From Candidatus Thorarchaeota archaeon (lineage in GTDB: Archaea > Asgardarchaeota > Thorarchaeia > Thorarchaeales > Thorarchaeaceae): a DNA stretch of 14,802 bases. Where the stretch lies: assembly GCA_016840965.1 (NCBI GenBank), contig JAEORI010000323.1:1-14802 (forward strand), written 5' to 3'. Under the pieces are notes generated by a model. The model had not been told where the DNA came from. It made no database searches and was given only the letters and a program-made list of their open reading frames with translations. Each line of letters begins with the position of its first letter. Positions within the stretch are counted from its first letter, which is position 1. Both the position numbers and the translations under genes were made by a program. Positions 7,026-14,546 of this stretch are shown here, piece by piece.

Positions 7026-8030
7026 ATGTCTACTGTCAGTCTGAGAAAAAGTGGCTCGGGATTTCTACTGAAATACGGAGATGTAAAACTTGCTCTAGAC
7101 ACAGGAATTTGGGGCGAAACTACCCTTCTAACGCATTCTCATTCTGATCATATTGGCGGCCTAAAGAATGCACAACATATCGTTGCTACAAAGGGGACTT
7201 TTGAAACATGGCAGGCCAGAAGGTCTGATGTGTTTACGAATAAAACTATCATAAAACATGATGATATGTTTGGACAAATAGGTGTTAACATCACTGCTCT
7301 AAATGCAGGCCATGTTCTAGGCTCAACGATGTTTCTTCTCGAATTTCATGATGGTCTCAAAGTTCTATATACTGGCGATTTTAACAATGTAGATAGCTTA
7401 GTGCACAAAGCGGCCAAACCGATTGAGGCAGATGTTCTAATAACTGAGGCAACATATGGTACACCCCAATGGGTGTTTCCTAAAAGAAAGATGGTCTATG
7501 AAAATATCTTGGATACTGCATCGAGGGTACTAAGGGAGAACCGAATTCCTCTTTTTCATGCATACTCATTGGGAAAGTCACAAGAGGCAATTGCTCTTCT
7601 CCAGAGCGGAGGATTTAATGTATTATCCGGAAATACGAGCATTGACAAAGTTTGTTCAGTATATCAGCAACATGGATTCAATCTGAAACATCAGACTCTT
7701 CAGAGTCAAAATCTTACTAGGATTCTTGACGAAGGCGCGGTTATTGTGAGTTCATCTTCACGTCATACAATTGATAATTTGAAACGAACCTTGGGTAACA
7801 ATGAATTCGCTCGTTATGAAACAAAGCTTGAGTATTTCAATCTCTCAGGATGGACCTTAGGTAAATTTAGAGAAAGGGGCTTTCCCTTGAGTGCTCATTC
7901 AGACTTCAATGGATTGCTTAAATTTGCGAGTGAGGTAAATCCTAGAGTTGTGTACTGTTTTACAGAGAATGGAAGAACCCTCTCAAAACATCTTTCAGAA
8001 AATGGTATTCACGCAGTACCACTTGAGTAG
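7026..8030 (+). CDS. Beta-CASP metallo-beta-lactamase exonuclease (COG1236-like)
   Basis: The 334-residue protein is a compact beta-CASP nuclease of the metallo-beta-lactamase superfamily. Motif 2 is THSHSDH (36-42), motif 3 NAGHVLGS with H96, and motif 4 TGDF with D118. Beta-CASP motif A is LITEATYG (139-145, acidic E141), motif B contains FHAYSLGKSQE (177-187), and motif C is LSAHSD with H291. There is no N-terminal KH region, so it is not the long archaeal FttA-type mRNA-end factor. ATYGTP and HAYSLGKSQ recall short COG1236 and ligase-associated exonucleases, leaving both RNA and DNA as candidate substrates. I chose the ATG at 7026, preceded by GGATG at 7013-7017, over an in-frame TTG at 6990. 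It sits second in a four-gene operon. Confidence 0.9.
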   Translation: MSTVSLRKSGSGFLLKYGDVKLALDTGIWGETTLLTHSHSDHIGGLKNAQHIVATKGTFETWQARRSDVFTNKTIIKHDDMFGQIGVNITALNAGHVLGSTMFLLEFHDGLKVLYTGDFNNVDSLVHKAAKPIEADVLITEATYGTPQWVFPKRKMVYENILDTASRVLRENRIPLFHAYSLGKSQEAIALLQSGGFNVLSGNTSIDKVCSVYQQHGFNLKHQTLQSQNLTRILDEGAVIVSSSSRHTIDNLKRTLGNNEFARYETKLEYFNLSGWTLGKFRERGFPLSAHSDFNGLLKFASEVNPRVVYCFTENGRTLSKHLSENGIHAVPLE

Positions 8031-8040
8031 GTGATGCGAC

Positions 8041-8595
8041 TTGGAAAAAGCTCTCTCAGAGTTGGTCGAGCCTGTTCATGCGGATTCATTCTTTTCTGTT
8101 TCCCGATTAGGAGAGGTGCACGAGCGTCTTTGCTACGAATATCTTGATCCTGAAGGATACTATCGCAGAGTAATTCGTGACGAGAAACTATTCAGAAAGG
8201 AAATTGAAAAATTATCAGACAACATGCAATACTTTCTTGATCAAGAAAGAGTCGAAATAAATGGCAAACAAGTTAGATCTCAAGTTGACTATTGTGATGT
8301 ATTTCTGAAGGGAGCAACAGAAGTTGTAGCTGTAATATATTTGATAGATTTTGTTGGGAAATTCCAGAAAGGACCAAACAAAATTGAAACTTGGCTTGAA
8401 GAGGAAGAAGCACCTTATGATTTTGAAATTATCTGGAGATTTCCAGTTGGTACTCGTATCAGAGAAATTGAAACCACCTTGGAATTCGAGATCTATGGAG
8501 ACCTAGTTACCTTATGGGCACAAGAAGGAGATGAGGTTGGAGGATATGAGAAAATGGAATTCGACCTGGAAGATACAGCGGATTTGCTAAGGTGA
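8041..8595 (+). CDS. Acidic protein of unknown function in the beta-CASP operon
   Basis: The 184-residue protein is not recognised. It starts with TTG at 8041: an in-frame stop lies just upstream, a GGTGAT ribosome binding site overlaps the end of the nuclease gene, and the next ATG is 61 codons in. It is rich in E and D, especially LEEEEAP in the middle and a final KMEFDLEDTADLL. It has no signal peptide, membrane span or zinc motif, and seems to be a soluble alpha/beta protein. A 10-base gap from the nuclease stop and a 6-base gap to the DUF131 gene make cotranscription almost certain. A physical or functional link with the nuclease is a reasonable inference. Confidence 0.75.
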   Translation: MEKALSELVEPVHADSFFSVSRLGEVHERLCYEYLDPEGYYRRVIRDEKLFRKEIEKLSDNMQYFLDQERVEINGKQVRSQVDYCDVFLKGATEVVAVIYLIDFVGKFQKGPNKIETWLEEEEAPYDFEIIWRFPVGTRIREIETTLEFEIYGDLVTLWAQEGDEVGGYEKMEFDLEDTADLLR

Positions 8596-8601
8596 AACAC
8601 C

Positions 8602-8853
8602 ATGCAATCTCCTAATTTTATTGACTTTGTTGCATGGACACTTATCATAATAGGTGCTCTGATAATATTATCAGGAATTGTTTCAATATTGAAACATTCA
8701 GACAGTGAAATAGTAGGACAAAAAAGAGAGAGTAAGGGAATCATTCTATTGGGTCCGATACCTATTGTCTGGGGCTATGGGAAAAAGACGTGGATAGCTG
8801 CTGCTATTTTTGCTATTGCTCTCTTTGTTCTTGCTTACATCTTGCTCCCCTGA
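8602..8853 (+). CDS. DUF131 (TIGR00304) family small membrane protein
   Basis: This 83-residue membrane protein fits the archaeal DUF131/TIGR00304 family. It has two transmembrane helices (about 9-29 and 63-82), separated by a polar loop with KRESKG and the family signature ILLGPIPIVWG at 48-58. Its function is unknown. The ATG follows AGGTGA, which includes the stop of the upstream gene, so translation is coupled. The last 19 bases overlap the end of the convergent zinc-finger gene. A perfect 18-base palindrome lies inside the gene at 8679-8696. Confidence 0.85.
   Translation: MQSPNFIDFVAWTLIIIGALIILSGIVSILKHSDSEIVGQKRESKGIILLGPIPIVWGYGKKTWIAAAIFAIALFVLAYILLP
8679..8696. repeat. Perfect 18-bp palindrome within the DUF131 gene
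   Basis: TGTTTCAATATTGAAACA is its own reverse complement with no spacer. It lies in the coding sequence after the first transmembrane helix. A spacer-free palindrome suits a dimeric DNA-binding protein better than an RNA hairpin. Function is unknown, and chance cannot be excluded. Confidence 0.6.
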
Positions 8854-9116
8854 GTACTCCATCCACACTCAGGGCATTGTTTCAAGCCAGCTATTGTACG
8901 AACGATTCTTCCGTTGAGGAGACATTCTGGACAAATATCAAGATGCTTATGGCATGTGAGGCAGATTGGTTTTCGATTCAAATCTCGAATGCATGTAATA
9001 GTACCGCAAAAGGGGCATTTGATAGCGTGATCTTGACAAAACTCGTTTCGACAACGGTCGCATCGAATTTTTGATTTCTCACGACAAAGCGTGCACGTCT
9101 TAGCCAACTTCAACAC
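8835..9116 (-). CDS. Small protein with many zinc-finger cysteines
   Basis: The 93-residue protein has 14 cysteines: C8/C11, C19/C22, C27, C34/C37, C42, C52/C55, C62/C65 and C81/C84. With H30, H56 and H58 this is enough ligand for three or four zinc ions. The first half (CDRCRNEFCQDH, then CPFCGTITC) resembles treble-clef or B-box-type fingers; the last pair, CPECGWS, is a zinc-ribbon knuckle. I do not recognise the family. The start is GTG at 9116, near leaderless with a TATA-like box 27-34 bases upstream. A TTG three codons later, preceded by GGGGTG, is an alternative. The 3' end overlaps the DUF131 gene by 19 bases tail to tail. It could act as an adaptor or nucleic-acid-binding protein. 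Confidence 0.75.
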   Translation of the reverse strand: MLKLAKTCTLCREKSKIRCDRCRNEFCQDHAIKCPFCGTITCIRDLNRKPICLTCHKHLDICPECLLNGRIVRTIAGLKQCPECGWSTQGSKM

Positions 9117-9142
9117 CCCAAGGAAATTCGTTAACTAGCACC

Positions 9143-9150
9143 AAATAAGT
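9143..9150 (-). promoter_or_regulatory. TATA-like box of the zinc-finger gene
   Basis: ACTTATTT on the minus strand lies 27-34 bases upstream of the GTG at 9116, spacing that implies a leaderless or nearly leaderless transcript. It is one half of the divergent region 9117-9234. Confidence 0.4.
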
Positions 9151-9205
9151 CTAGCCCCATAATAACGAGTATTACCCAAGCCATACCAATCCTCATAGAT
9201 ATCTG

Positions 9206-9213
9206 TTTATCTT
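9206..9213 (+). promoter_or_regulatory. TATA-like element of the small zinc-ribbon gene
   Basis: TTTATCTT lies 22-29 bases before the ATG at 9235, within an AT-rich run to 9220. At this spacing the transcript would be leaderless. A GGAG at 9221-9224 would be usable only from an earlier start site, so the exact promoter is uncertain. Confidence 0.35.
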
Positions 9214-9234
9214 TATTTTTGGAGCGACGACAAA

Positions 9235-9501
9235 ATGTTGTTCATCTGTAGAAATTGTGGGAAATCTTCCGTAGATATCGATATGGTACTAGAAGGTGCG
9301 TGCAGTTGTGGTTGCACTCATTTTCATTTGGTTTCTAAAGATAGATCAGAATTGCCACCTGAACTTAGTGAGAAAGAATCTATCAGAAGAGACTTGCATA
9401 AATGGCTTGACTTGAATCTTGATTCTATGCCTCCAAATCTTATTGGGAACATCAGAGTTCTATTTGAAATCGCGAATGACAAAGAAAATGCCTCGCCATA
9501 G
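9235..9501 (+). CDS. Small zinc-ribbon protein with a helical tail
   Basis: The 88-residue protein begins with a zinc ribbon: C5-x2-C8 (CRNCG) and a second knuckle at C23/C25/C27 (GACSCGCTHF). This resembles the N-terminal ribbon of archaeal COG3364-type proteins, where a single ribbon precedes a variable tail. Residues 40-80 are charged and helical. The stop lies five bases from the stop of the convergent helicase gene. Function is unknown; nucleic-acid or protein binding is likely from the ribbon. The COG3364 likeness rests on motif spacing only. Confidence 0.7.
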   Translation: MLFICRNCGKSSVDIDMVLEGACSCGCTHFHLVSKDRSELPPELSEKESIRRDLHKWLDLNLDSMPPNLIGNIRVLFEIANDKENASP

Positions 9502-9506
9502 GCATC

Positions 9507-12128
9507 CTATTCACTTGATTCAATATTCTCTAGAGGTCGCTCAATCCGGGCAATCTGATCTTCAATTTGGACATGAAGATCTGTCTTGCCAGCAACATTG
9601 GCAATACGTTGTACAGCTTTGAGACTATGGATTAATGAGTCAAGCCATGAAAAGATATCACCGGGATAAGCCCATAGCTCAAAATCATCATGAAGCTTCT
9701 GTGCAAGTCCAGAGGGATTAAGACCTTCTTTGCGTTTCTCGACCAACCATCTTCCTAGACTGACTTTCCCATGGTCACATTCGGGATAGTCGCGACATCC
9801 ACAATTGAAGAAGGTAATAGTCCATTTACTAAACACCTCAAAGACCCATTGAGGAAGTCGTCCAACTCCGGTTTTTGGATTGCTTGCATCACCAATCTCA
9901 CTAAAAACTCCTGAGAAGAGTCTTGTTGGCATATGGGTTCTAAATGCCGAGTTGATTTCTTCTTGGAGCTTGGCTGTTAGATAGACATTCTCAAAGGGTT
10001 CAAGCATAATTGCAATATCAATAACATCGTATATGGATGTGAGTTTCATGACTTCAAGACCCGTACTCGGGGTCAAGAACGACAATGATGTGGCACGTCC
10101 AAGATCTGTTGGATGAACACCACCCTCTTTAACACGCACCATATGTGTACGAACAAGATGCTTGAGAGCCTCGGAAGGAGGAACTGACATCGAAAGCATT
10201 CGTTTGTAAGCAAGAGCTACTTCCTTCAAATCCACAAGGCCCGTCGAGCATATAGTAGCAAGAATTTGTTCTGCACATTCCTCTTTATCTGCAAATGGTT
10301 CTACATCTTCGATAATTCCATTCAATAATTCTACTGCAATCTCATCCTCTGATTTGTCCTGACCACCATGATATTTCTTCTCAGGTTGAACAATGATGTA
10401 GACTTTACCTCGATCATGCTTTCCAAGACGACCAGCTCTTCCAAGCATTTGCTCAAACTCTGCAGTAGAAAGCCAATCAGCACCCATAGCTAGAGATTCG
10501 AAAATTACTTGAGACGCTGCAAGGTCTACACCAGCTCCAAGAGCTGCAGTGGTTACAATACTAGCAAATCGTTGTTTTGAAAATGAGTGTTCAATTCTAC
10601 GACGACGAGAATACGATAAACCTCCATGGTATACTGATGTTGATACGCGATGTTCTCTTAGCCAATCGCTCAATGCATGCGCTCGTCGTCTTGAATATGT
10701 GAAAATGATTGATTGTCCTTTGTTTCCTGAGCTGCTTGTGTGTCGAAATTCTTGATTAACAAGTCGACGTATCATTGTTCGCTTCTCTTCGTCTGAACGA
10801 GCAAACACGAGATGTCGTTCCAAAGGAATTGGACGCCCTTCATAATTTACAAGCTTCATTTGCAACTCCTTTGCCAATGCTTCTGGAGAACCAACTGTGG
10901 CAGAAAGTGCAAGAAACTGAGCTTTTGGATAATGCATACGCATTCGTGTTAGAAGTCCATCAAGCTCGGGACCCCTTTCAGGATCAGCAAGATTCTGAAT
11001 TTCATCAATTATAACTGTTCCAACTGCTCCAAGTTCAGCAATATCACCTGATCTAAATATTAGATCAAGCGCTTCATATGTGGCACAAATAACATCAGCT
11101 TTTGTAATGTCAGTATCGACAATTGGCTTTCCTTCATCACCAACATCTAGACGCGACATACCAACTTTGATACCAACGCGCAGTCCGACTGACTTGTACC
11201 GTTTTCTAAATTGCTCATACTTCTCGTTTGTCAGAGCTACTAAGGGTGACATATACACCATTTTCTTTCCCTGGATGGCTTTGGGAACTCCTGCAAGTTC
11301 GCCCAGTAGTGTCTTTCCGGATGAAGTAGATGAAACAATTAGCATATTCACATCGTTGAAAAGACCAGCATCAACCACTTGAGATTGAATGGGTAGTAGA
11401 TGTTCTAGTCCTTCTGATGTAAGTTGTTCTTTGAATTTAGATGGAATTGGAAGATCTGCTATCCTTCGGGATGTTCCTGTTTCGTGAGCAACAACAGTAT
11501 CAACCAGCGTTAAATCAGGTTCACTTGCAGGATCAAACCCGGGAGTCATCATTTCGATTATTCTTGGAACAGATTTTACTCGGGATACCTGTTTTTCTAG
11601 TTGAGTTAACATAACCTTGGATAGATGAATGCCCAAGTTCTTCAATTCTATTCTGAGGTCAGCTTGTCCACAATTTGAACAAACAACCTGTTTTTGAGTA
11701 ATCTTTACAGCATTGCGTTTTGTCAAGATTGTAAGTCTGTCATCCCGAAGACAGTGCTGGCATGTTGGTACGATTCGAGGTTTTTGGGCTTCCAAACGAA
11801 TTAGAAGATTTTCAAGATCTTTTAAGAAATCAGGTTTCTGTTCCCTTGGAATAATAATTGTTTTCGCGTTCCTTATAATATCATGAGTTTCCTTTGGTTG
11901 ATAATAGACTGGCTTGTTATATTTAACAAACCAGAATCGTTTGATTTCCAAGAGACCCGACTCTCGATATCCATATTCCACCATTCCATTGAGCATAGAT
12001 CGTTGACGGTCTCGAAGCACATCCGAAAAGATATCCACTCTAGTTGTCAGTTCTTGTCGACCAGCCCTAAAAATAAGTGTATAAGGGTTTTCGAGCCGCT
12101 TCTGTACATCTGCGTCAGCAATCTCCAA
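9507..12128 (-). CDS. Ski2/Hel308-like superfamily 2 helicase with extra zinc clusters
   Basis: The 873-residue protein is an ATP-dependent SF2 helicase. Motif I is SSTSSGKT (266-273), motif II is DEIQ (375-378, a DEAH-box variant), motif III is SAT (409-411), motif V is TTAALGAGVD (526-535) and motif VI is QMLGRAGR (560-567). The core is preceded by about 240 residues containing a four-cysteine finger, C123/C126 and C150/C153. A C-terminal region carries another cluster, C776, C778, C784 and H786. This layout fits archaeal DEAD/DEAH helicases annotated with DUF5814, though I cannot verify that name. The start is TTG at 12128: a stop directly precedes it, GATGAGG lies upstream and the next ATG is 44 codons in. 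It is the last gene of a three-gene minus-strand unit. Confidence 0.9.
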   Translation of the reverse strand: MEIADADVQKRLENPYTLIFRAGRQELTTRVDIFSDVLRDRQRSMLNGMVEYGYRESGLLEIKRFWFVKYNKPVYYQPKETHDIIRNAKTIIIPREQKPDFLKDLENLLIRLEAQKPRIVPTCQHCLRDDRLTILTKRNAVKITQKQVVCSNCGQADLRIELKNLGIHLSKVMLTQLEKQVSRVKSVPRIIEMMTPGFDPASEPDLTLVDTVVAHETGTSRRIADLPIPSKFKEQLTSEGLEHLLPIQSQVVDAGLFNDVNMLIVSSTSSGKTLLGELAGVPKAIQGKKMVYMSPLVALTNEKYEQFRKRYKSVGLRVGIKVGMSRLDVGDEGKPIVDTDITKADVICATYEALDLIFRSGDIAELGAVGTVIIDEIQNLADPERGPELDGLLTRMRMHYPKAQFLALSATVGSPEALAKELQMKLVNYEGRPIPLERHLVFARSDEEKRTMIRRLVNQEFRHTSSSGNKGQSIIFTYSRRRAHALSDWLREHRVSTSVYHGGLSYSRRRRIEHSFSKQRFASIVTTAALGAGVDLAASQVIFESLAMGADWLSTAEFEQMLGRAGRLGKHDRGKVYIIVQPEKKYHGGQDKSEDEIAVELLNGIIEDVEPFADKEECAEQILATICSTGLVDLKEVALAYKRMLSMSVPPSEALKHLVRTHMVRVKEGGVHPTDLGRATSLSFLTPSTGLEVMKLTSIYDVIDIAIMLEPFENVYLTAKLQEEINSAFRTHMPTRLFSGVFSEIGDASNPKTGVGRLPQWVFEVFSKWTITFFNCGCRDYPECDHGKVSLGRWLVEKRKEGLNPSGLAQKLHDDFELWAYPGDIFSWLDSLIHSLKAVQRIANVAGKTDLHVQIEDQIARIERPLENIESSE

Positions 12129-12183
12129 CTAGAAACCTCATCCTTTTTTGCGTAATATCGCACCAATGACTGTTTTGGTCGTT

Positions 12184-12960
12184 TCATAGTTCGAAGATGA
12201 AAGAATCACTCTGTGACTCTATTATAGACAGAGTTCGTTCAAACTCTTCACCGAGAGCTTCAATCCCAGTCTTTGAGTCCATTCCTGCTTTCTCAACAAT
12301 CATCCAATCAGACATGATATCAATATCAGCAAAGCTACTAAACTTAAAGAATGGAGCTGCCATAACCTTTGTTCTTTCGCGATTCCAAAACTTCCGCTCA
12401 TTATAATATTCGACAAAAGGTTTGTACAAAGGACCGTTGGTGCCTGCTAGAATGAACTTCGCTCGTTGGAGACCAGAAACATGGGAAACATTGATTCGCT
12501 TGAAAATCTCCTCGTAATGAGCTGTCTGCGGGACATTGGCTTTCATCTGGACAGTTGCCAAGGGGTCAGCGGCTAGAATATTCCCCTTTTCAACAACCAG
12601 ATTTCGGATTAGAGTGATTATTTCTTCCTGCTTCCGAGCACTTAGAGGGTCAATGACCTCTGGATTTACTATGTCTACTTGAGGGAGCGGCTCATCAACA
12701 CGTAGCAGTGTGGGATCAAAAATTAAAGCTGAGAGATACTCAAGAACATCAACCTGTATCTTTCCTTTTGTAGCTACACCTTTGAAAATTCCGGGGCCTA
12801 TCAGAACTGAATAAACAAGGGTTCCCCGAATTATGGACCATAGTTGATTTGATAGAATTAGTGCTTTCCCTTTCAAGTCAGCATCTTTGAAAGCCCCCAC
12901 CTGAAAATCATAGCTTTCAATCTCTATCAACCAATAGAGTGGAGTATGGATGGAGTTCAT
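12184..12960 (-). CDS. Unknown 258-aa protein paired with the upstream 418-aa protein
   Basis: I do not recognise this protein. The first 75 residues look beta-rich (YWLIEIESYDFQVG, then LVYSVLIGPGIFKGVA). A proline-rich linker follows (PLPQVDIVNPEVIDPLS), then a helical middle with AKFILAGTNGPLY, and an acidic helical tail ending SDSFIFEL. There is no signal peptide, membrane span or cysteine motif. Its ATG overlaps the stop of the upstream gene as ATGA (12957-12960), so the two proteins are probably made together and may form a complex. The helicase start is 55 bases downstream of its stop, with no clear new promoter between. A helicase partner role is inferred from position only. Confidence 0.8.
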   Translation of the reverse strand: MNSIHTPLYWLIEIESYDFQVGAFKDADLKGKALILSNQLWSIIRGTLVYSVLIGPGIFKGVATKGKIQVDVLEYLSALIFDPTLLRVDEPLPQVDIVNPEVIDPLSARKQEEIITLIRNLVVEKGNILAADPLATVQMKANVPQTAHYEEIFKRINVSHVSGLQRAKFILAGTNGPLYKPFVEYYNERKFWNRERTKVMAAPFFKFSSFADIDIMSDWMIVEKAGMDSKTGIEALGEEFERTLSIIESQSDSFIFEL

Positions 12961-14213
12961 ACCAATTCCACTCCATAGAAATTTGAATTTACGAAATCAA
13001 AAATGATTCGAACGGAGATTTCGTCTCTCTCAGATTCAGGCACATTTGAAATAGCAGCTTTTGAGTCCTCAATTATTGCTTCTAATTGAGAGTTTTCAAT
13101 CTTGAGTCTATCAACAATTTCAGTCAAACATTGTTCGACGCTCTCTGCATGAGTGTTCTCTTGATATTTCAGAACACGCAAGACACGTGCAATCTTTTCT
13201 TTGAGATAATCCTCACGCTCTTCGCCCCAACGCCTTTTCGCAAGTTTGACATCTCGCTCTAGGAAATCAAAAGGCGAAGTAAGATCAGGTTCAGCTTTGT
13301 TTCCTCTACTTGATGTGACTCCCACAGAAACATATGGAGACCTATCTCCTTTGCCAGTGGCTTGTTGAGGTGCGATATGAACTAGAAAATGACAAATTGC
13401 TCTTAATGGCATATCTTCGAAAGAACTTCCAAGCTCATCTATGAGATTGTCTATTCGGGAGATATTTGCATCCATTGTAAAAGAATGTGTAGCTGTGAGC
13501 AAACTTTCCCTCAGCAAACGAAATAATGCTTGAGTTCTTCGTTGAATATGCAAGAATTTACCATTTAGTGTGCTTACATTCCACTTTGTAATTCCTTGAC
13601 CAAATGAAATGAGTGCATCTTTGCTTGTTGATTTTGGATGTTCTGTGTGCCATTCTTCAATGACTGGTGCAATCACAGTTTCAGAAATCTTTGTCCTAGC
13701 GGACAGGATTGAAAGAGCCTTCTCAACTTCGATTGAAGCACCATCAATTCCTTCTTCAAGATTTGCTAGTTCACGAACAGAAATTTCGAGCTGTCTTACA
13801 AAACTTCCATAGATATGAGATATCCATCTGCCCTCAGTGAGCGCAAATTCCATTATATTCCCAGGTAGATTGGGAACATCTTCACCCACCTTAGCCCTTC
13901 TTTGAAGCTCTGCGCTAAAGAGGCTAACAGCTTGCTTTACTCCCATTATGCCATCCATGTCAATCAGATAAGCAATCATCGCAATTTCTAAAGGGCAACA
14001 TAGTTTTTCAGCAATCTTATTGGAATCAGCTTCAGGAACTCGTTTAACTCGCTCTCTAAGGTTTGCATATTTTTCAGCAAATTCTTGGACTAACCTTTGG
14101 CGGCTCTCCTTGGCTAGTTTCTGAATGTCTGGTTCAAACAACACTGCGAGATTCCTCTTAGACTCAAGATGCACTATCCATTGATGGATAGTAAAACTAG
14201 TTCTCAAAGTCAC
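12957..14213 (-). CDS. Unknown, mostly helical 418-aa protein, first gene of the helicase unit
   Basis: The protein is predicted to be almost wholly helical, with charged stretches that could form coiled coils (for example 320-345 and 357-395) and no transmembrane or zinc motif. A low-complexity polar linker lies near 288-308 (TGKGDRSPYVSVGVTSSRG), separating an N-terminal and a C-terminal helical part. I do not recognise the family. The start is GTG at 14213. A weak TATA-like CATTATGA near 14232-14239 would give a leaderless transcript. A perfect 8-bp hairpin sits 21-40 bases into the message. It overlaps the next gene by ATGA. It could be a scaffold or structural partner in a complex with the 258-aa protein, but this is inference. 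Confidence 0.8.
   Translation of the reverse strand: MTLRTSFTIHQWIVHLESKRNLAVLFEPDIQKLAKESRQRLVQEFAEKYANLRERVKRVPEADSNKIAEKLCCPLEIAMIAYLIDMDGIMGVKQAVSLFSAELQRRAKVGEDVPNLPGNIMEFALTEGRWISHIYGSFVRQLEISVRELANLEEGIDGASIEVEKALSILSARTKISETVIAPVIEEWHTEHPKSTSKDALISFGQGITKWNVSTLNGKFLHIQRRTQALFRLLRESLLTATHSFTMDANISRIDNLIDELGSSFEDMPLRAICHFLVHIAPQQATGKGDRSPYVSVGVTSSRGNKAEPDLTSPFDFLERDVKLAKRRWGEEREDYLKEKIARVLRVLKYQENTHAESVEQCLTEIVDRLKIENSQLEAIIEDSKAAISNVPESERDEISVRIIFDFVNSNFYGVELV
14173..14192. repeat. Perfect 8-bp inverted repeat with 4-base loop inside a gene start
   Basis: ACTATCCA and TGGATAGT are exact reverse complements separated by TTGA. The element covers codons 8-14 of the 418-aa protein, so its mRNA could fold into a short hairpin just behind the GTG start. 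It could equally be a DNA operator for a dimeric protein, or chance. Confidence 0.6.
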
Positions 14214-14277
14214 TAAATAATGGTATTTCGTTCATAATGAGTTAGTTATTGGATACTAAGGCAATGGATTTGATTTT

Positions 14278-14478
14278 TTATAATCCTGCAGAAAGTAGTA
14301 TGAAGTGAATACCAAAACCTATCAAAATCGATGCGAGGAATAATGCAGATATTACCTTGAGTCTTGAAAAGTGGCGACCATGTTCAATGTGTATGATCAA
14401 CCAAGCAGCTGCAAAAAGACCTAGGAAAATGAAAACAAGTGAGATTGGGAAATAATATCCTTCAAATCCTTGGAGCAT
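14278..14478 (-). CDS. Small two-helix membrane protein of unknown family
   Basis: Using the ATG at 14478 the protein has 66 residues, with two hydrophobic helices at about 10-28 and 41-62, joined by a basic/histidine loop (HIEHGRHFSRLK). The frame extends 12 codons upstream to a TTG at 14514. I prefer 14478 because GAGG lies eight bases before it, ideal for a ribosome binding site. A TATA-like TTTAAATT at 14523-14530 also fits, giving a leader of about 22 bases. No family is recognised. It is flanked by the partial gene upstream and the helicase unit downstream, both on the same strand. Confidence 0.6.
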   Translation of the reverse strand: MLQGFEGYYFPISLVFIFLGLFAAAWLIIHIEHGRHFSRLKVISALFLASILIGFGIHFILLSAGL

Positions 14479-14522
14479 GTGTATCGCCTCTTCTTTCTGT
14501 ATAAGGGTCGCCAATCGTTTCG

Positions 14523-14530
14523 AATTTAAA
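14523..14530 (-). promoter_or_regulatory. TATA-like box of the small membrane protein gene
   Basis: The palindromic-looking TTTAAATT lies 45-52 bases before the ATG at 14478. Transcription from about 14500 would include the GAGG ribosome binding site and exclude the TTG at 14514. This supports the shorter protein. Confidence 0.45.
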
Positions 14531-14546
14531 CGTCACGGTGTTGTAG

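Noticed and set aside
6968..7042. Possible C/D box RNA: GTGATGA followed by CTGA motifs
   Set aside because: The first CTGA lies only two bases after the C-like box, leaving no guide, and the next one is inside the nuclease gene. No convincing C'/D' pair or terminal stem is present.
12129..12183. Separate promoter or terminator between the 258-aa gene and the helicase
   Set aside because: Only a 4-bp stem (TGCG/CGCA) and an A-run are visible on the transcribed strand, too weak to call either element.
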